The notes: generated by a model from the sequence alone, not told the origin. Positions 33,716 through 46,279 are shown, counted from the first letter of the stretch. The stretch is DNA of 64,000 bases from Galeopsis tetrahit (GCA_963675135.1 OY776132.1:8432001-8496000), one strand, 5' to 3'. A program made the numbers and translations.

Positions 33716-35156
33716 TATATAATTTGTATGTATATTGTATATTCCAAATATTTTTTGAATAAAAAAAATATTTTAGAACATTTTATTACATATATATTAT
33801 TTATATTGCATATTATTGTTTGTAGGAAGGCATATGCAACAAAATAATTGCATATGATATTACCGTATGCACCAGTTTTAATATATTTTTATATGTGCAT
33901 ATTTTATATTACTTATGTTTCTATATATATATATATATATATATTATATTAATTTATTAAAATAAATTTAATATTTTAAAACATTTTATTACATATATAT
34001 TATTTTATGACATATTATCACGTATTTTGAGTTATATGCAACATATGTTTGCATATGTCAACAAAGAATATGTAACAATTTTTTGCATATACGTTTTTAT
34101 ATTTGCATATATGGTAACGATATAGAAGTATAGAACCAAACATGTAGTTTTTTGTGGAACCAGATTAGTGAGTTGTTTCTGCACAAGTCAATAAGAAATT
34201 CAAGGTGTTTCTGCACATTCAGTACAATTATTTGATATGTCTGCATATCATCCGAACCATTGCAGAAATCTTGATGCCATATTTTTTGCCCAACTATCAT
34301 ATGTTCATACATTAAATGATATTAAATATTACATTTATTTCATCGAATATGCAACACAATCTTTATATGAGAATTGAACTAATCATCCAATATAAATATT
34401 CAAAAAGTATATAATAAGTAAAATTAACATCATAAATATTGATTTGTCTTACGTTAAAAACATAAAAAAATTGAAAACATGCTCATACTAGTATCGTTAA
34501 TTTAGTTCAATTGAGATTAGTTTAATTTTCAAAGTAATTCGATCTAACATAAATATAGAAATATAATAATCAATAATTTTAAATTATACATATGGTCAAT
34601 CTTAAAGATATATTTATCAAGATATGTATCTTAATTACAAAATCAATAACTATATTTTATATTATTACATATATCACAAACAAATGCAGCAACATATGTT
34701 TCATTATGTAATATCCATTGCATTCGTCCATTAAAAATGGAATATATTTCTGCACATTCACTACAACCATATATTCATTCTGCATATCACCAGTATAATA
34801 CCTAAGATATAATATAAATAGATTTGGCCATCAATAAAGTAGACTTCACAATACATTCTAGGAATTACATCAATAAAGTTGACTTCACAATACATTCTAT
34901 GAAGTTGTCTTCGTGAAAATTTCGAGGAAGATAAAGTTTTGACAATTAATTTCGAATTCAAAATGCAATTTCAAAATCCCGAAATCAATGGGATATTTAC
35001 ACTTTATTATTATTGCTAATATGGAAACGTAATTAATATGAGAAATTAAATGTTGGGTTGGTCTCCTGTGCATAGTATGCACGTGCACACTAATGTAAAT
35101 TTTGAAGACCGGTCAATCAATATGTATTAGTCAAAGCGAATTTTTAAATAAAATAA
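33716..35156. other. AT-rich intergenic region
   Basis: Contains an (AT)n run at about 33921-33947. No gene could be supported. Confidence 0.45.
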
Positions 35157-35225
35157 CTTTTGTTCTAATGGTTATAGAAACTTTAAATTTGTACAAGGTC
35201 ATGGGTTCGAGACCAGCATAGTACA
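35157..35225 (+). mobile_element. tRNA-like SINE remnant
   Basis: TTCTAATGGTTATAGAAAC (A-box like) and GGTCATGGGTTCGAGACC (B-box like), about 30 bases apart, as at the head of tRNA-derived SINEs. No intact cloverleaf. Confidence 0.5.
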
Positions 35226-35235
35226 CTATTTTACA

Positions 35236-36060
35236 ATTTAATTTTTTAACACCATTTTTATTTTTAACAGCACAATTTAATTTTTTAACACCAATACACC
35301 ATTTTTTTTCTCACTTTTCAATAATTAAAATTACACTTTTCAATTAAAATATCTACCACTTTTCAATAATAAAAATTATACTTTTACAATTTATTTTTTT
35401 AACACCAATACACCATTTTTATTTTTAACAGCACAATTTAATTTTTTAACACCAATACACCATTTTTTTTCTCACTTTTCAATAATTAAAATTACACTTT
35501 TCAATTAAAATATCTACCACTTTTCAATAATAAAAATTATACTTTTTGGTTAAAATATCTTCCACCCAATTTTCAATAATAAAAATTACACTTTTCAGTT
35601 AAAATGTCCCCTACTTTTCAATAATGAGAATTACACTTTTCAATTAAAATATCTGGCACTTTTCAATAATAAAAATTATACTTTTTGGTTAAAATATCTT
35701 CCACCCACTTTTCAATAATAAAAATTACACTTTTCAGTTAAAATGTGCCTCCCTTTTCAATAATAAGAATTACACTTTTCAATTAAAATATCTATCACTT
35801 CTAAATAATAAGAAATGTACCACTTTTCAATAATAAAAATTACACTTTTCAGTTAAAATATCTTCCACTTTTCAATAATAAGAATTACACTTTTGAGTTA
35901 AAATGTCTACCACTTTTTAATAAGAATTACACTTTTCAATAATAAAATCTATTAGGTTTCAATAATAAGAATAACACTACTTTTCCACTTTTCAATAACA
36001 AATAACTACACTTTTATTAACAACAATTACCACTTTTCAATAAGAAATAACTACAGTTTT
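35236..36060. repeat. minisatellite of ACACTTTTCAATWAAAAT units
   Basis: About 800 bp of tandem, imperfect units of roughly 30 and 60 bases containing CACTTTTCAATAATAAAAAT and TACACTTTTCAGTTAAAAT. Similar words make the array at 56270-56850 and a short piece at 44163-44230. Confidence 0.85.
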
Positions 36061-36183
36061 TATAAGCAAAAAAAGAACACGAAAAAGGACAAAAATTCGA
36101 AAAACATCTAAAAGATTGATTAATGGACCGCTAAATGTAAATGGTATAAACAAAGGATTTGAGAAGGAAGGGGAAGAGAGAGG

Positions 36184-36357
36184 TTATTCTTCCTTCTCTT
36201 TTTCTGCAGCTTTTAAATTGGGAAGGAAATAGGAAGAATTTGGATCGCAGTTTACATAATAATTTAACCCACCATTAGCAAAGATGAAATCCACATTGCC
36301 TTGAATCCAGCGTGATTTGTAGTACTGACGTAGGCCATGGGCATAGTGTATGTCTTG
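36184..36357 (-). pseudogene. pectinesterase gene fragment
   Basis: 58 codons open on the minus strand ending in TAA at 36184. The frame includes QDIHYAHGLRQYYKSRW then IQGNVDFIFANG. QD...GRxYY...IxGxVDFIFG/AxG is the core of plant pectin methylesterases, enzymes that de-esterify cell-wall homogalacturonan; the Asp of VDFIF is the conserved catalytic residue. The usual GxxxFxxC and downstream GRPW motifs are absent, so only one short piece was carried here. It follows the minisatellite, probably inside one repeat-borne block. Confidence 0.75.
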
Positions 36358-36399
36358 ATTGTTAATAAATCACAGAGAGATCGGTAGGTGCGGCGCTTA

Positions 36400-36998
36400 G
36401 CTAGGGTTTTTTTTGGAGAGAGAAAACAGAATTAAAAGCGTGTGCACCAAATGATTTGGTGCACACTGTGCATTTGAGAATTTCTCTTAAATGTTTGCTT
36501 TACCTAACTAGTTAAAAAAATTGTTGACTAAGTAATTAAAGAATTATTTCGAATTTAAATATTAGAAGGACAGTTTAGTATATTTATCACCCATTTTGAC
36601 CTTATTCGAATTAAAAATAAAACTTGTCTTTCTATGCTTTTTCAATGTGTGAAATGGACTTATCAGATTTTGCCCCGATTTCAAATGAAAGGATTTAAAA
36701 ATAGATGGATTATGAATGGATGTGAGCTTATGTTTGGATTTTAAAAATAAAACTTGTCTTTCTATGCTTTTTCAATGTGATCTTAAAATCCATTCATAAT
36801 CCAAACATGTAGAATGGATTTGGACGGTGGATTTAAAATTCATAAGCCCAAATCCACCCAACCAAACGCAGCCTAACATTATTTTCTTGACCATCAAATG
36901 AAATTAAATTATTATTGGTTAACCTAACCTACTCGAATTGATTTATTTATGTCGCTTATTCAACCTACAAATTTTTTTTAGAAAGACCATTCAAAACC
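36400..36998. other. intergenic with MITE remnants
   Basis: Right part of a Tourist-like MITE (ACCCAACCAAACGCAGCC) ends at about 36873. It includes a direct repeat of AAAACTTGTCTTTCTATGCT at 36612-36649 and 36742-36779. No gene. Confidence 0.5.
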
Positions 36999-37001
36999 TT
37001 A

Positions 37002-37241
37002 GGTTGCGTTTGGATGGAGGGATTTGATTTGAGGAGACATTTCAAATGAGAGGAGTTAAAAATAAATGAATTTCAAATGATATGGTTTTAGTGAGGATTT
37101 GAAATCCCTCTCAATTTTAACTAAAAGTGTGTGGACACAAACCTAAGTATTTGAAATCCATTCATAATCCAAACATGTATAATGGATTTGGACTGTGGAT
37201 TTCAAATCCATAACCCCAAATTCACCCAACCAAACGGAGCC
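37002..37241. mobile_element. Tourist-like MITE
   Basis: Left GGTTGCGTTTGGATGGAGGG, right CACCCAACCAAACGGAGCC, flanked by TTA on both sides (36999-37001 and 37242-37244). Related copies, decayed, are near 32040-32210, 36690-36873 and 44690-44830. Confidence 0.82.
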
Positions 37242-37244
37242 TTA

Positions 37245-38659
37245 AATCTCTCGTCATAATTTAGGAGTTTGTACATTAATTTCCCAACTTGAAACCTAAT
37301 AGCCTGAGAAGAACTCCGACTCAGATGTAGAGTTACACTTGTATGCACTAGTTATACCTTTATAGTTTCTTTCAATTTTTAATATTACATAACTTATCAA
37401 GCAATACTATTAAGCCAATAAAATAATACTATTACACACATAAAATAATACTATAATACTTTATATTTATAAACACGTCGAATTGTGTAAAAAATGATAT
37501 TGTATTACTTTAATCTATAAGTAAAGTAGTATTGCCTGATAAATGACGTGGTAATGGTATTACAAATTGAAAAATTTACACTAATTGTTGAAGTAAAATA
37601 AATGCATGCCAAAATTGATTTACACAAGACCAGCTCTTAAAAAAAAAAATACTAAGGATTCAATTTTTCATAACAAATAAAAATATAATCTTTTAAAAGA
37701 TAACAATATCATTTGCACAGCTCTCAATATTCTCAATTAACATATATACAACTAAATACAAGTCGATTTCGTATCAAAATAAATGAAGAAGACGAAGATT
37801 GGAGATTTTTTTTTTTTTTTCTTTTTTTAAGAGCGTGTTATTTTGATTTGTATCAAAGACCAATTCTTTTTTAAAGAAAATGTTAATTTCATATTTGACT
37901 GAATCAACTTATCACACGATCAGTCCACATCAACGAAGGAATTGACAAGTACAAACGCATTTCCGAAATTTCCTATTGATTTGCAATTAAAAAAAAAAAA
38001 AAAAGCATGTAAATTTATTGTTAGCTACAAATGAAAAATGAGTCAAAGTTGATGTATATTTTTTAAAATAAACAGTTCAAAAATAAATGTAATTACTAAA
38101 GGAATAGTTTATTTCTTCTCGTGAATTTTATTTTATTTTTTAACTTTTTCACCTACTTTAATTTTCTGTTTTTCACACTCCCTCTACTTTTCTCTTTCTA
38201 ATCTATTGTGCCTTTTATTTTCTTTATTTTTTGTTATTCTTTTTCTCCTTGGATATTACTTTTCCAAATCTTTTGCTTCTTGCACTTTTATATAAATTTG
38301 TTTGCCTCTCATTTTCATTTTTTCATGAGGATAACAAAGTGGTGGAATAAAAGTCTAAGGAGTCAAAAGTCAAAATTGTATTTTTATATATATATGTAAA
38401 AATAAGTGAAGGAATACAAAAATTAAAACAATATCTTAAAGGCTTAATTATGTTAAATTCACCCCTTTGCATTAATTGTAGTTTAATATAATAATTGAAT
38501 AATAGTAAATTAAATTCCATCTTAAAAGAAATGGAGAAGAAACTTTCGAGTAGTCTTCTCTTGTAAGAGACTGACATTAATTTACTACTCGTATTATTCA
38601 ATTGTCTAAATTAAACTATACTATAAAGTAAAAATTGTGATTTTATCCTCATTTAAACT
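37245..38659. other. AT-rich intergenic region
   Basis: No gene supported. Several A/T runs. The open frame at 38208-38399 is low-complexity. Confidence 0.45.
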
Positions 38660-38948
38660 AGTATTATTTGCACACTTTTTTTATTTAGACATACCAAAAT
38701 TATTTGCACACTTTTAATATGAAAATACCCCACAAAATTAATATCCTCCCAACATCATTTTATTTTTAAAATTGTCACCATCTTTTTACATTACATACAT
38801 ATCCACTTTACATCTCATCATATCCACTTTACTGCTCATCAAATCATCTAAAATACCATCCATTTATCTTACATCATCAACCACTAAATTCACTTTTTTG
38901 TAAAAACCTATCGTTCAAACCGTGCAAGTAATCCAGTAACGGAGGGAG
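38660..38948. mobile_element. Stowaway-like MITE, left end decayed
   Basis: Right end GTGCAAGTAATCCAGTAACG ending GAGGGAG, then TA. TTTGCACACTTT occurs twice in its left part. Same subfamily as 51777-52052. Confidence 0.65.
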
Positions 38949-38953
38949 TATAA

Positions 38954-39378
38954 GGGGGTGTTTGCAAACATTAGAAAGTGCTTAAAATCACTTTTTTTTT
39001 TTTTTCAAATAGAATCACTTTTGGAGTGTTTGGAAACACAACCAAGTGATTAAATTAATTTGTTAAAAGTGATTTTGGTGAAGCACCCCTCCACCCACTT
39101 CTAATAGCTTTTATGTGCTTCTCATCATTATAATAATCAATTTTACAATTTTGCCCTCACAATTTAAATAATATTTCATTTTTACACATTATCTATCCAA
39201 ATGTAATAAGGGTGTTTTTTGTAAATTTATAAAAAAAAGTGGTTTGTTTTGTAAACACCACAACATATACACAATTGATTTAAAGTGCTTAATTTTAAAA
39301 TACTATCAACTTTCAATTTTATTACAAAAATTAATTTTAATCACTTTGAATCAATCACTATAGTTTGCAAATACACCC
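38954..39378. mobile_element. PIF/Harbinger-type (Tourist) MITE upstream of the MAKR gene
   Basis: Left GGGGGTGTTTGCAAAC and right GTTTGCAAATACACCC are inverted. TAA lies on both sides (38951-38953 and 39379-39381). It begins 5 bp after the Stowaway at 38660-38948 and ends about 390 bp before the MAKR start codon. Confidence 0.85.
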
Positions 39379-39678
39379 TAAGTTTAAGTTTAGGGGACGA
39401 ACTAGAGGAACGGACGTTATTAAAATTTAGCTCCCAAAAACCGAGTTTGATAGTCCCAATTCAAAAAGGCTGAGCCCCCTACGCCTGAGCGGTCCACTGC
39501 ACCCTCTATTCTGACCCTAAACACTGTGTTTGGCATCATCTTTTTTACCCCGCTTTTTCACTTTTCTCCTCTGTCACATTTTTCTCTTTTTTTTCTTCTC
39601 TCCATACACGACCTTACATCTTCCTCTATATGTATTACCTTTCTCCTTCTCACTCTTCACTTCACACTTCACGCACCC

Positions 39679-39683
<5 letters not shown>

Positions 39684-39724
<41 letters not shown>
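39684..39724 (+). repeat. (CT)n microsatellite in the MAKR 5' leader
   Basis: About 20 CT repeats, 43 bp before the MAKR ATG. CT-rich leaders are common in plant genes. The run ends in TGCAG, which could also act as a 3' splice site of a leader intron. Confidence 0.8.
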
Positions 39725-39727
<3 letters not shown>

Positions 39728-39766
39728 GTTGCAACATTTTCTCTCTCTTAACTCTACCAATCTCTA

Positions 39767-40764
39767 ATGGAGGTTTTCAAATTCTGGCGGAATGCGACCA
39801 ACGAAGCTGAGGATGACGTGCGCACCGCCACCGACGACGAGGAATCCGACGACGAAGACTCCTTGTTTGATTTGGCTTTCAGGTCCCCTGATCCCAACGC
39901 CATTAACGAAGAAGCTTCAAAGAAGGATTTTCACTTTATTGAATCTCCCAGAGATGTTCTACTCACCAAAAATAACTTCAAGCCTTTGTCGCCGGTCACT
40001 ATCCTGCGTTCAGCTCAGGTTTTCATGTTAGGTTTCAAAAAATCCTCCAAATCTGAGTCCACCGCCGAGTTGAAGGCGAGTCCGTTGAATCACTTGTCCA
40101 AATCGTCCAAACTCGACCAAAGTAACCGTTTCTCTGTTAAATGCAGAGTTGCGGCTACTCCGGTTTTCGCTAGAGATAACAGCTTGAGAAGCAAAATGCT
40201 GAAAGACAGCATCGAATTCGAAACTTCCTCCGACGTCGTTTCAGAGAAATCGAGGCCGAAGTATCTGAAATTGATTAAACCTTTCTACACCAAGGCTTCG
40301 AATAAGGCGAAATCGACGGATTCACTAACACCGTCGTCCTCTCCGGTTACCGCGCCGGTGAATTTGTCTCCGAGAAAGTTTTCCGAGAGTAGTAGGGTGG
40401 GAAGCTTTAAGATGGTAACAAGGAATTTAGGAAAGAGTCGATCAGCATCGGCAGCCGTTGGTGTAGCTCCGCCGTCGATCCGCCGGAGAGACGATTCGTT
40501 ACTCGAACAACACGACGGAATTCAAGGCGCCATCCTTCACTGCAAAAAATCCTTCAATTCAACATGTCAAGGTACATTTACAAATCGCATCAGATTTACC
40601 AATTTGTTTTGTCAACATCGATACAGTTAGTTTGTAAACTAATTTTAAATTATGGAATTGCAGAATATCCGCAACTATTTCGAGCTGCAAGCGATTCCTA
40701 CCACGAAAAACAGAGAAATCCATGGAGAAATTCATTTGAGGAGCAAAAGAGATGCAGCATTTGA
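39767..40764 (+). CDS. membrane-associated kinase regulator (MAKR/BKI1 family)
   Basis: Two exons, 39767-40571 and 40664-40764, with a 92-bp GT...AG intron (40572-40663); 301 residues. The N-terminus MEVFKFWRN is followed by an acidic stretch (about residues 13-29), then a Ser-rich disordered body. The basic KYLKLIKPFYTKASNKAK segment (near residue 165) resembles the KPLY-type membrane-binding motif of BKI1 and MAKRs. The C-terminal block DDSLLEQHDGIQGAILHCKK and the exon-2 ending NSFEEQKRCSI are strong MAKR signatures. Family members are plasma-membrane peripheral regulators of receptor kinases (BKI1 inhibits BRI1). The start is the first ATG after a CT-rich leader. Both splice sites keep the frame. 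Confidence 0.9.
40572..40663 (+). other. MAKR intron
   Basis: Begins GTACATTT, ends AATTGCAG. Removing it joins CAAG to AATATCCG and opens the frame to the conserved C-terminus. MAKR-type genes often have this small final exon. Confidence 0.88.
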
Positions 40765-42654
40765 AGAAACAGCGGGAAATGGTGATGAGAGCATGACGTC
40801 ATAATTCCATGAGCAATGATGATAAATAGGATTTTATTTAGTGTAAATTTAGGTGCAGTGTAAAATCTGAAATTAGGGCAGTGGCCAATGAGTAGAATGT
40901 AGTTGTTTTTTGTGCTGTAGAAAGTAGGTAAGCGCATTGCATTGTCTGCCAATTTTAAAGAGAAAAAATTGAGGATATGATGATTATAAAGATGTTGTTT
41001 CGTGTGACTCAATTTTTAGATTGTGGTTTCTTCAAATATAATTTTAGACTTGTTTGTATGCGGTATCAATTTGCTTACTTCTACTTCCAATCAATATTTG
41101 GATGTACATATACAATTATCCCTTAAAACTCAAAGTATTGTTACATTTTCTTTGCACTCAAGAGCGTGTTCTTCTTTAAATCTCAAATTCAAAACTCTCA
41201 AGCTGCAAACAATTTTAAGGTTCTAGTTTATACGGAACAAACAATTTTAAGGGGCTAGCTTATACAGAACTTTGTTCTGACTTTAAACGGGCTCGCAAGT
41301 GAACGGTGAGATTGACCCCTCAAATTAATCGATTCGAATTAGTCGATATTTGGATCGGACATAAAAAAAAAAAAAAAAAAAATTCAAAAAACAAAAAGAA
41401 GATATTAAGTGGTAGGTGTATACAAATTGAATACCGGTCAAAATGGCAAGATTCACTTAATTTTTCTATCCGTTGCTTCTTCGTACGGAGATAAATTTAT
41501 CTAAATTTAGTAAATGAGTTTAAAAATCTACGATTTTGAAAATGAATTTTGGAGGTATTTGAGAATTTTGGCTTCATATGTATTAAGAAACATTTCGTTC
41601 TATTTTAGAAAAAAATTGAATATATATAATGATGTTTTATTTTTGGCCTGAATATGATGATATTTATCATTACTGAGTAAGTTAAAAATTTATAAAAATG
41701 TATTTGAGACGATATTACGAAAAAAATTATTTTGTGAAGTTGAATCTCAATTTAATTTTGAACAACTCTTTTATCTTGTACGGGTTTACCTTGTAGCTAT
41801 GTTTATTTCATGTTGAAGAAGGACTGTGAAAGTTCAAATTGAGAAATTTTTGAATAATATAAAGGTGGGTTTAACTTTGTGTATGTTTAGTAAATAAGAT
41901 TGAGTAGGGTATGATTGAGAAAAATATAGTGATAAAGTAAGTAATAGTAAAATTATTATACTATGAAAATAAATGTGATAAAGTAAACGAGTTAGGGTAG
42001 AAATTCTAGCCTATAATTGTTAAAACACCAAATAAAAAAAAACGACTGAATGAGACCTATTATGCATAGAGGGGTTGTTGTCTTATTTTCATAGGGAAAA
42101 TATATAAATATATCCTACAATGTTAATTTTCTTAATAAATAGGAATACATTTTATTGTTTTACTCTTTTTTGGCTAAATAATGTAAAATGTTCTTGTAAA
42201 AAAAAATTATAGATGTAATCCAGTTGAAAAGTAATAGGGCAAATACTTGCGTGTACCAGTTACATACATGTAACTGGATCCATTTTTTTCTTTATTTAAT
42301 GAGTCCGCCCCAGTTTTTCTTAAAGAGAATTATATGTAAAAAAAATTACTCCGTATTACCCATTTATCAATTAAATTAAGATACAACTCATTAAAATTTT
42401 AATTGTACACCCACCATCGAGTCACCAACAAATCACCGTTGTCCGTTGAGTCACTTATTATAATATTTTTAAAATTTTTGAAAAAAATTATAAAAAAAAA
42501 TTATGAATATCGAAAAAAGATTACCCGAAAATCTAAGAAACTAACAAAAAAAAAATCGAAATAAAACTTTCAAAATGTTTATTTTTTAAAATCACCAAAA
42601 TTTCTGCATAATTTTTTTTTAGAGGATGTTGTCGTGTTAAATCTTGTGAAAAAA
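40765..42654. other. AT-rich region downstream of MAKR
   Basis: No second gene seen. Contains the dispersed repeat copy at 41264-41366 and an A run at about 41363-41382. Confidence 0.5.
41264..41366. repeat. dispersed repeat, copy 2 (CTTTAAACGGGCTCGC)
   Basis: Related to 22985-23088 (shared GTTCTG, CTTTAAACG, GCAAGTG, GGTGAGATTGA). Unclassified. Confidence 0.5.
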
Positions 42655-43194
42655 TGGGTATTGACAATTTCCGACATGACACGGTAGCATCATAGCACAA
42701 CACTAATTTGACACAAAAATTACGAGTTAGTTGTTTGGTCTTATCATGTTCGTGTTGTTATCGTGTCGACCCGATAACAACACAATTTTAATGTCGTGTT
42801 TGTGTCGAATTCATAACAACCCGTTAAGCACGATAAAATTAACCAATAACCCATTAACATGTTACATATATTATTTACTTTATACGACACGATAATAACA
42901 CTACGATAGTGCGATACTAACACAATATTTTTTTATATTTAAATAGATATTTTAATTTTTATATATTTAAATACAATTTTAATTTTATTTATTTTCTTGT
43001 CGTGTCATTATCATATTGTTATCGTGTTGCGTGTCGTGCGATCGTCACACAGAAATTGTGTCGTGTTAATACAAAAAATATTGTATTCATGTGTGTTGAC
43101 ACATATTTATCGTGTCGGTTCATGTTTGACCTTATCGTATAGTGGCACTATCGTTTCGACACGATAGCACAATATATCATGCCTAATAGTATGT
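42655..43194. mobile_element. hAT-type element, relative of 13801-15520
   Basis: Shares the subterminal sequence (CGACATGACACGGTAGCATC; ATCGTGTCGACCCGATAAC; CTTATCGTATAGTGGCACTA) and reads uninterrupted where the other copy holds the solo LTR. Termini are decayed and I see no clear duplication. Confidence 0.65.
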
Positions 43195-43289
43195 CCTTGT
43201 TAATGGTGACTTTCGAAAAAAAAATAAAAAATTGTTCATTTGCTTTTAATTGTAGACAATAATTGTGTATTTTTAAATTTAAGTAGTTC

Positions 43290-43990
43290 AAGGGTGTGAA
43301 TGTAAATGAATATACAAACTAGTATTATAATATATTAGAAATAATACTATATTGCATATGAACTAATACTATATTGTGTATGAATCAATACTATACATTT
43401 TTTGAGTTTAGAGCTTATAAAATATCATATTATATTCAAAATTGAAAGACATGCATTATATTTTATATATTTATATGAACTAAAATTATATTGTACATGG
43501 ACTAATACTATACTATATATGAACTAATACTATATCATAACACTTGTAAATTATATTATACATGAACTAATACTAATATTGTATGTGAAACAATATTATA
43601 TATTTTTCAAGTTTAGAGCTTATAACATATCATATTATATTTCAGAACTCGAATACATTATAACTTATCCTATATATGCACACTGTCACTAATACTAGTA
43701 TGTGAAGAAATAATACATTGTATGTGAACAAATATTACAATGTTTGTGAAGCAATACTATCCATTTTTCAAGCTTATATCATATAATATTATACTTTGAA
43801 ACTCGAAAACATTATAACTTATATTTGTATATAAACTAATACTATATTGTATATGAATTAATACTATACATTTTTGTACTAATATTATATCATAACACTT
43901 ATCAATTGGTATTATTACACACACTGCTTAAATGATTCAACCTTTGATATTTATATACCTATACTAATATTATATATACCAAATGTATGT
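43290..43990. repeat. degenerate array of GAACTAATACTATATTGTA units
   Basis: Imperfect tandem copies of a roughly 22-base word, within a higher-order unit that also has GTTTAGAGCTTATAACATAT (at about 43405 and 43615, more diverged at about 43765). Confidence 0.7.
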
Positions 43991-44162
43991 ATTAAATGGA
44001 ACAAGTTATACGCAGGTAACTAGTACACAAGAGTGAAATTCAAGTAATGGATCCTTGTCAAAAAAGAAAAAAAAAGATTTATCCTTACATTTTATTATTG
44101 AACAATGGGTATATATGGTAAAGTCTAGTATGCACTCGAGTGCATCTTATGCAGTCCATGTT

Positions 44163-44320
44163 GCACTTTTCAATTTTACTGACTTACACTTTTTGGTAAA
44201 TGGTGTTGCACTTTTCAATTATTATTAAAAATATTATTATACAGTTTAATAATTGAAAAGTGATGTTATTGAGAGAAAGAAAATAATATGCAAAAAATCC
44301 ACTCATCCAAACGGAGCCTT
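44163..44320. repeat. small piece of ACACTTTTCA repeat and MITE remnant
   Basis: Has TTGCACTTTTCAATTTTACT and ACACTTTTTGGTAAATGGTG like the arrays at 35236-36060 and 56270-56850, followed by a MITE end (CACTCATCCAAACGGAGCC). Confidence 0.55.
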
Positions 44321-44327
44321 ATACTTT

Positions 44328-44596
44328 GGGCATGTTTGGTTTATTAGATTAGATAGGATATATTGTTTTATCTCTATAATTCTCATGTTTGGTTTACTTG
44401 AATTTAGCCCCGTGATTATAATTGGCCAGAGATTGTTATCCTTGATAATCATGCATTTGGGTGTTAATTAGTCCCAAAGAGAAGGTGAGATAATTTAATC
44501 CATCAATTCAAACACAAATCTCAATTCAAAAAATAATGCAATCCTATTTAATCCTATCATACCTTATCTATCCCAACTTGTAAAGCAAACGAACCC
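44328..44596. mobile_element. MITE with TIR GGGCATGTTTGGTTTA
   Basis: Left GGGCATGTTTGGTTTA and right TAAAGCAAACGAACCC are imperfect inverted repeats. TTT lies on both sides, not the typical TTA/TAA. About 270 bp. Confidence 0.6.
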
Positions 44597-45029
44597 TTTA
44601 TCTATTATTTTATCCTACTTCATCTCACACTTATCAATTATTTTCTCTTTCTCCATCACATATCACTTGTACTATTTGGATGAGGGGATTTCAAATAGAA
44701 TGATTTAAAAATTGATGGTTGTAGTGATGATTTAAAATTCTTTCAATTTTAATTAAAAAGAGATGCTAAATATTTGAAATTCACTCATTTAATCCAAACA
44801 AGTAGAGTGAATTTAGATTATGGATTTAAAATTCATACCTAAATTGCTCTTGCCATGGCGATATTTCAACATCGCTCTTCCACTTCAATCGTCTCCCAAA
44901 CCAACTGACCGCCGTCTGCACAGTCCCTCCACCATCGTTCTGCCGCCTCTGTGGGCTTCTAGCTGTCGGATGAGCCCTTCGTGTGTACAGCAACTAAAGC
45001 TACCGTCGCCACCGTACATATAGCCGCTG

Positions 45030-45164
45030 ATGCCCCCATTCACGGATATGAGTACCGGAGAATCTGATCCGGTGGAGGTGGAGGAGGAGATCGACGCTGA
45101 GAATGAGGAGATGGAGCCTCCTCCGGGGGCCGTGCCCTTCTCCAGGTTGTTTGCTTGTGCAAAT
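45030..45164 (+). pseudogene. N-terminal exon fragment of an ABCB6/ABCB20-type ABC transporter
   Basis: 45 codons open, reading GESDPVEVEEEIDAENEEM and then EPPPGAVPFSRLFACAN. The acidic run followed by MEPPPxAVPFSRLFACAD is the N-terminal signature of plant ABCB6/ABCB20 (full-size B-type transporters tied to auxin transport). A GTGAGT follows, as an intron donor would. The next exon is not seen in the following 2.5 kb, and the sequence before it (44850-45027) is not the expected N-terminus. So it is a captured fragment, not a gene. Confidence 0.8.
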
Positions 45165-46279
45165 GTGAGTGAATCTATTAAACCATTTTTGTTGAAGTAA
45201 ATCTATTAAACCATCTGTGTGCTGAGTAAAAATTGAAAGATCTTTGTTTGTCTGTGTGTGGTTTGTATATGATTTTATTTTGTATTTGTACTATTTGTTT
45301 GAATCTGTATTTGTATCGTATGTAAGTTGAACTTCGGTCTGTGTGTGGTTTGGATCTGTATGTGTAGTTTGGATCTGTGTGTGTAGAGTTGTATGTAAGA
45401 TGAACTTCGAAATCTTGTATCGTCCTTTTTATGGTTCAATCATTGGATCGCCATGTGCAGTGTTTGGGCTGGTTTTGAATTAAATTCAAGAAATTGAAGC
45501 CTGTTGTGTTTGATGTTCTTGGCGTTGTTGTTTACCTTTGGCAATATCTTTTGGCAGCTAATGTTGATCACAAGAAATTGTGTGTGTAGTATTTTTTTTC
45601 CCCAGGTAGTTCCTAGATATTATTTATGTTTCCTAAAAATAACTCCATGTTTAAGATGTTGTTGATTCGGCTATTCCATGTTTAAGATGTTACTGTATGG
45701 TTAAATGTTAGGAAGAGATTACTTTCAAGATTATTCGATTCAACACATGCTCTCAGTTGTTTAATGTAGGACTAAAAAATCCTCATTGCTTAAATGTAAC
45801 CACAAATCTCTAAGAAATTCTTTGCATTATATGGTTCATGAGTTTCCTTTTGTGTTAATTATCAATGGGTTCAATGTGAAAATGATATGGTTCAGGTCTG
45901 TTGTTGACATTGATTGATGTATGTACAAGTTTGCAATCATCTTCTGCAAATGAACTCTAGTAGTATATATGTCTTCTGTTGCACTGCTTTTAAGTCATTT
46001 CTGGTGGAAAAAGCCATATTGCTTCTACACATTCCTTAATTGGAGTACAATAAAATATCAATGATGAAATGAAATAGAGAAAAACTAAGCAGATGAGAAC
46101 TGGACAGGCTGCTATTCACTATAATTTATTTAACAGAAGTTGAGATTAGATTGCAATTTGTGATTTTAGTAGATATTAAGCCAATTTTCAATGTGTTTAT
46201 GGAATGTAGAAAAGATGGAGGGGTGCAGAGCAGAGCCCTCCCAAGAAGATTGTCCAATCTCACAAGTTGAGCCTGGAAA
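45165..46279. other. intron-like sequence between two gene fragments
   Basis: T-rich, with a repeated GTTTGGATCTGTATGTGT stretch at about 45350-45395. Looks like intron carried with the fragments. No exon recognised. Confidence 0.45.

Noticed and set aside
35236..36060. CRISPR-like array
   Set aside because: Units are imperfect and contiguous with no unique spacers, and the DNA is plant nuclear. It is a minisatellite.
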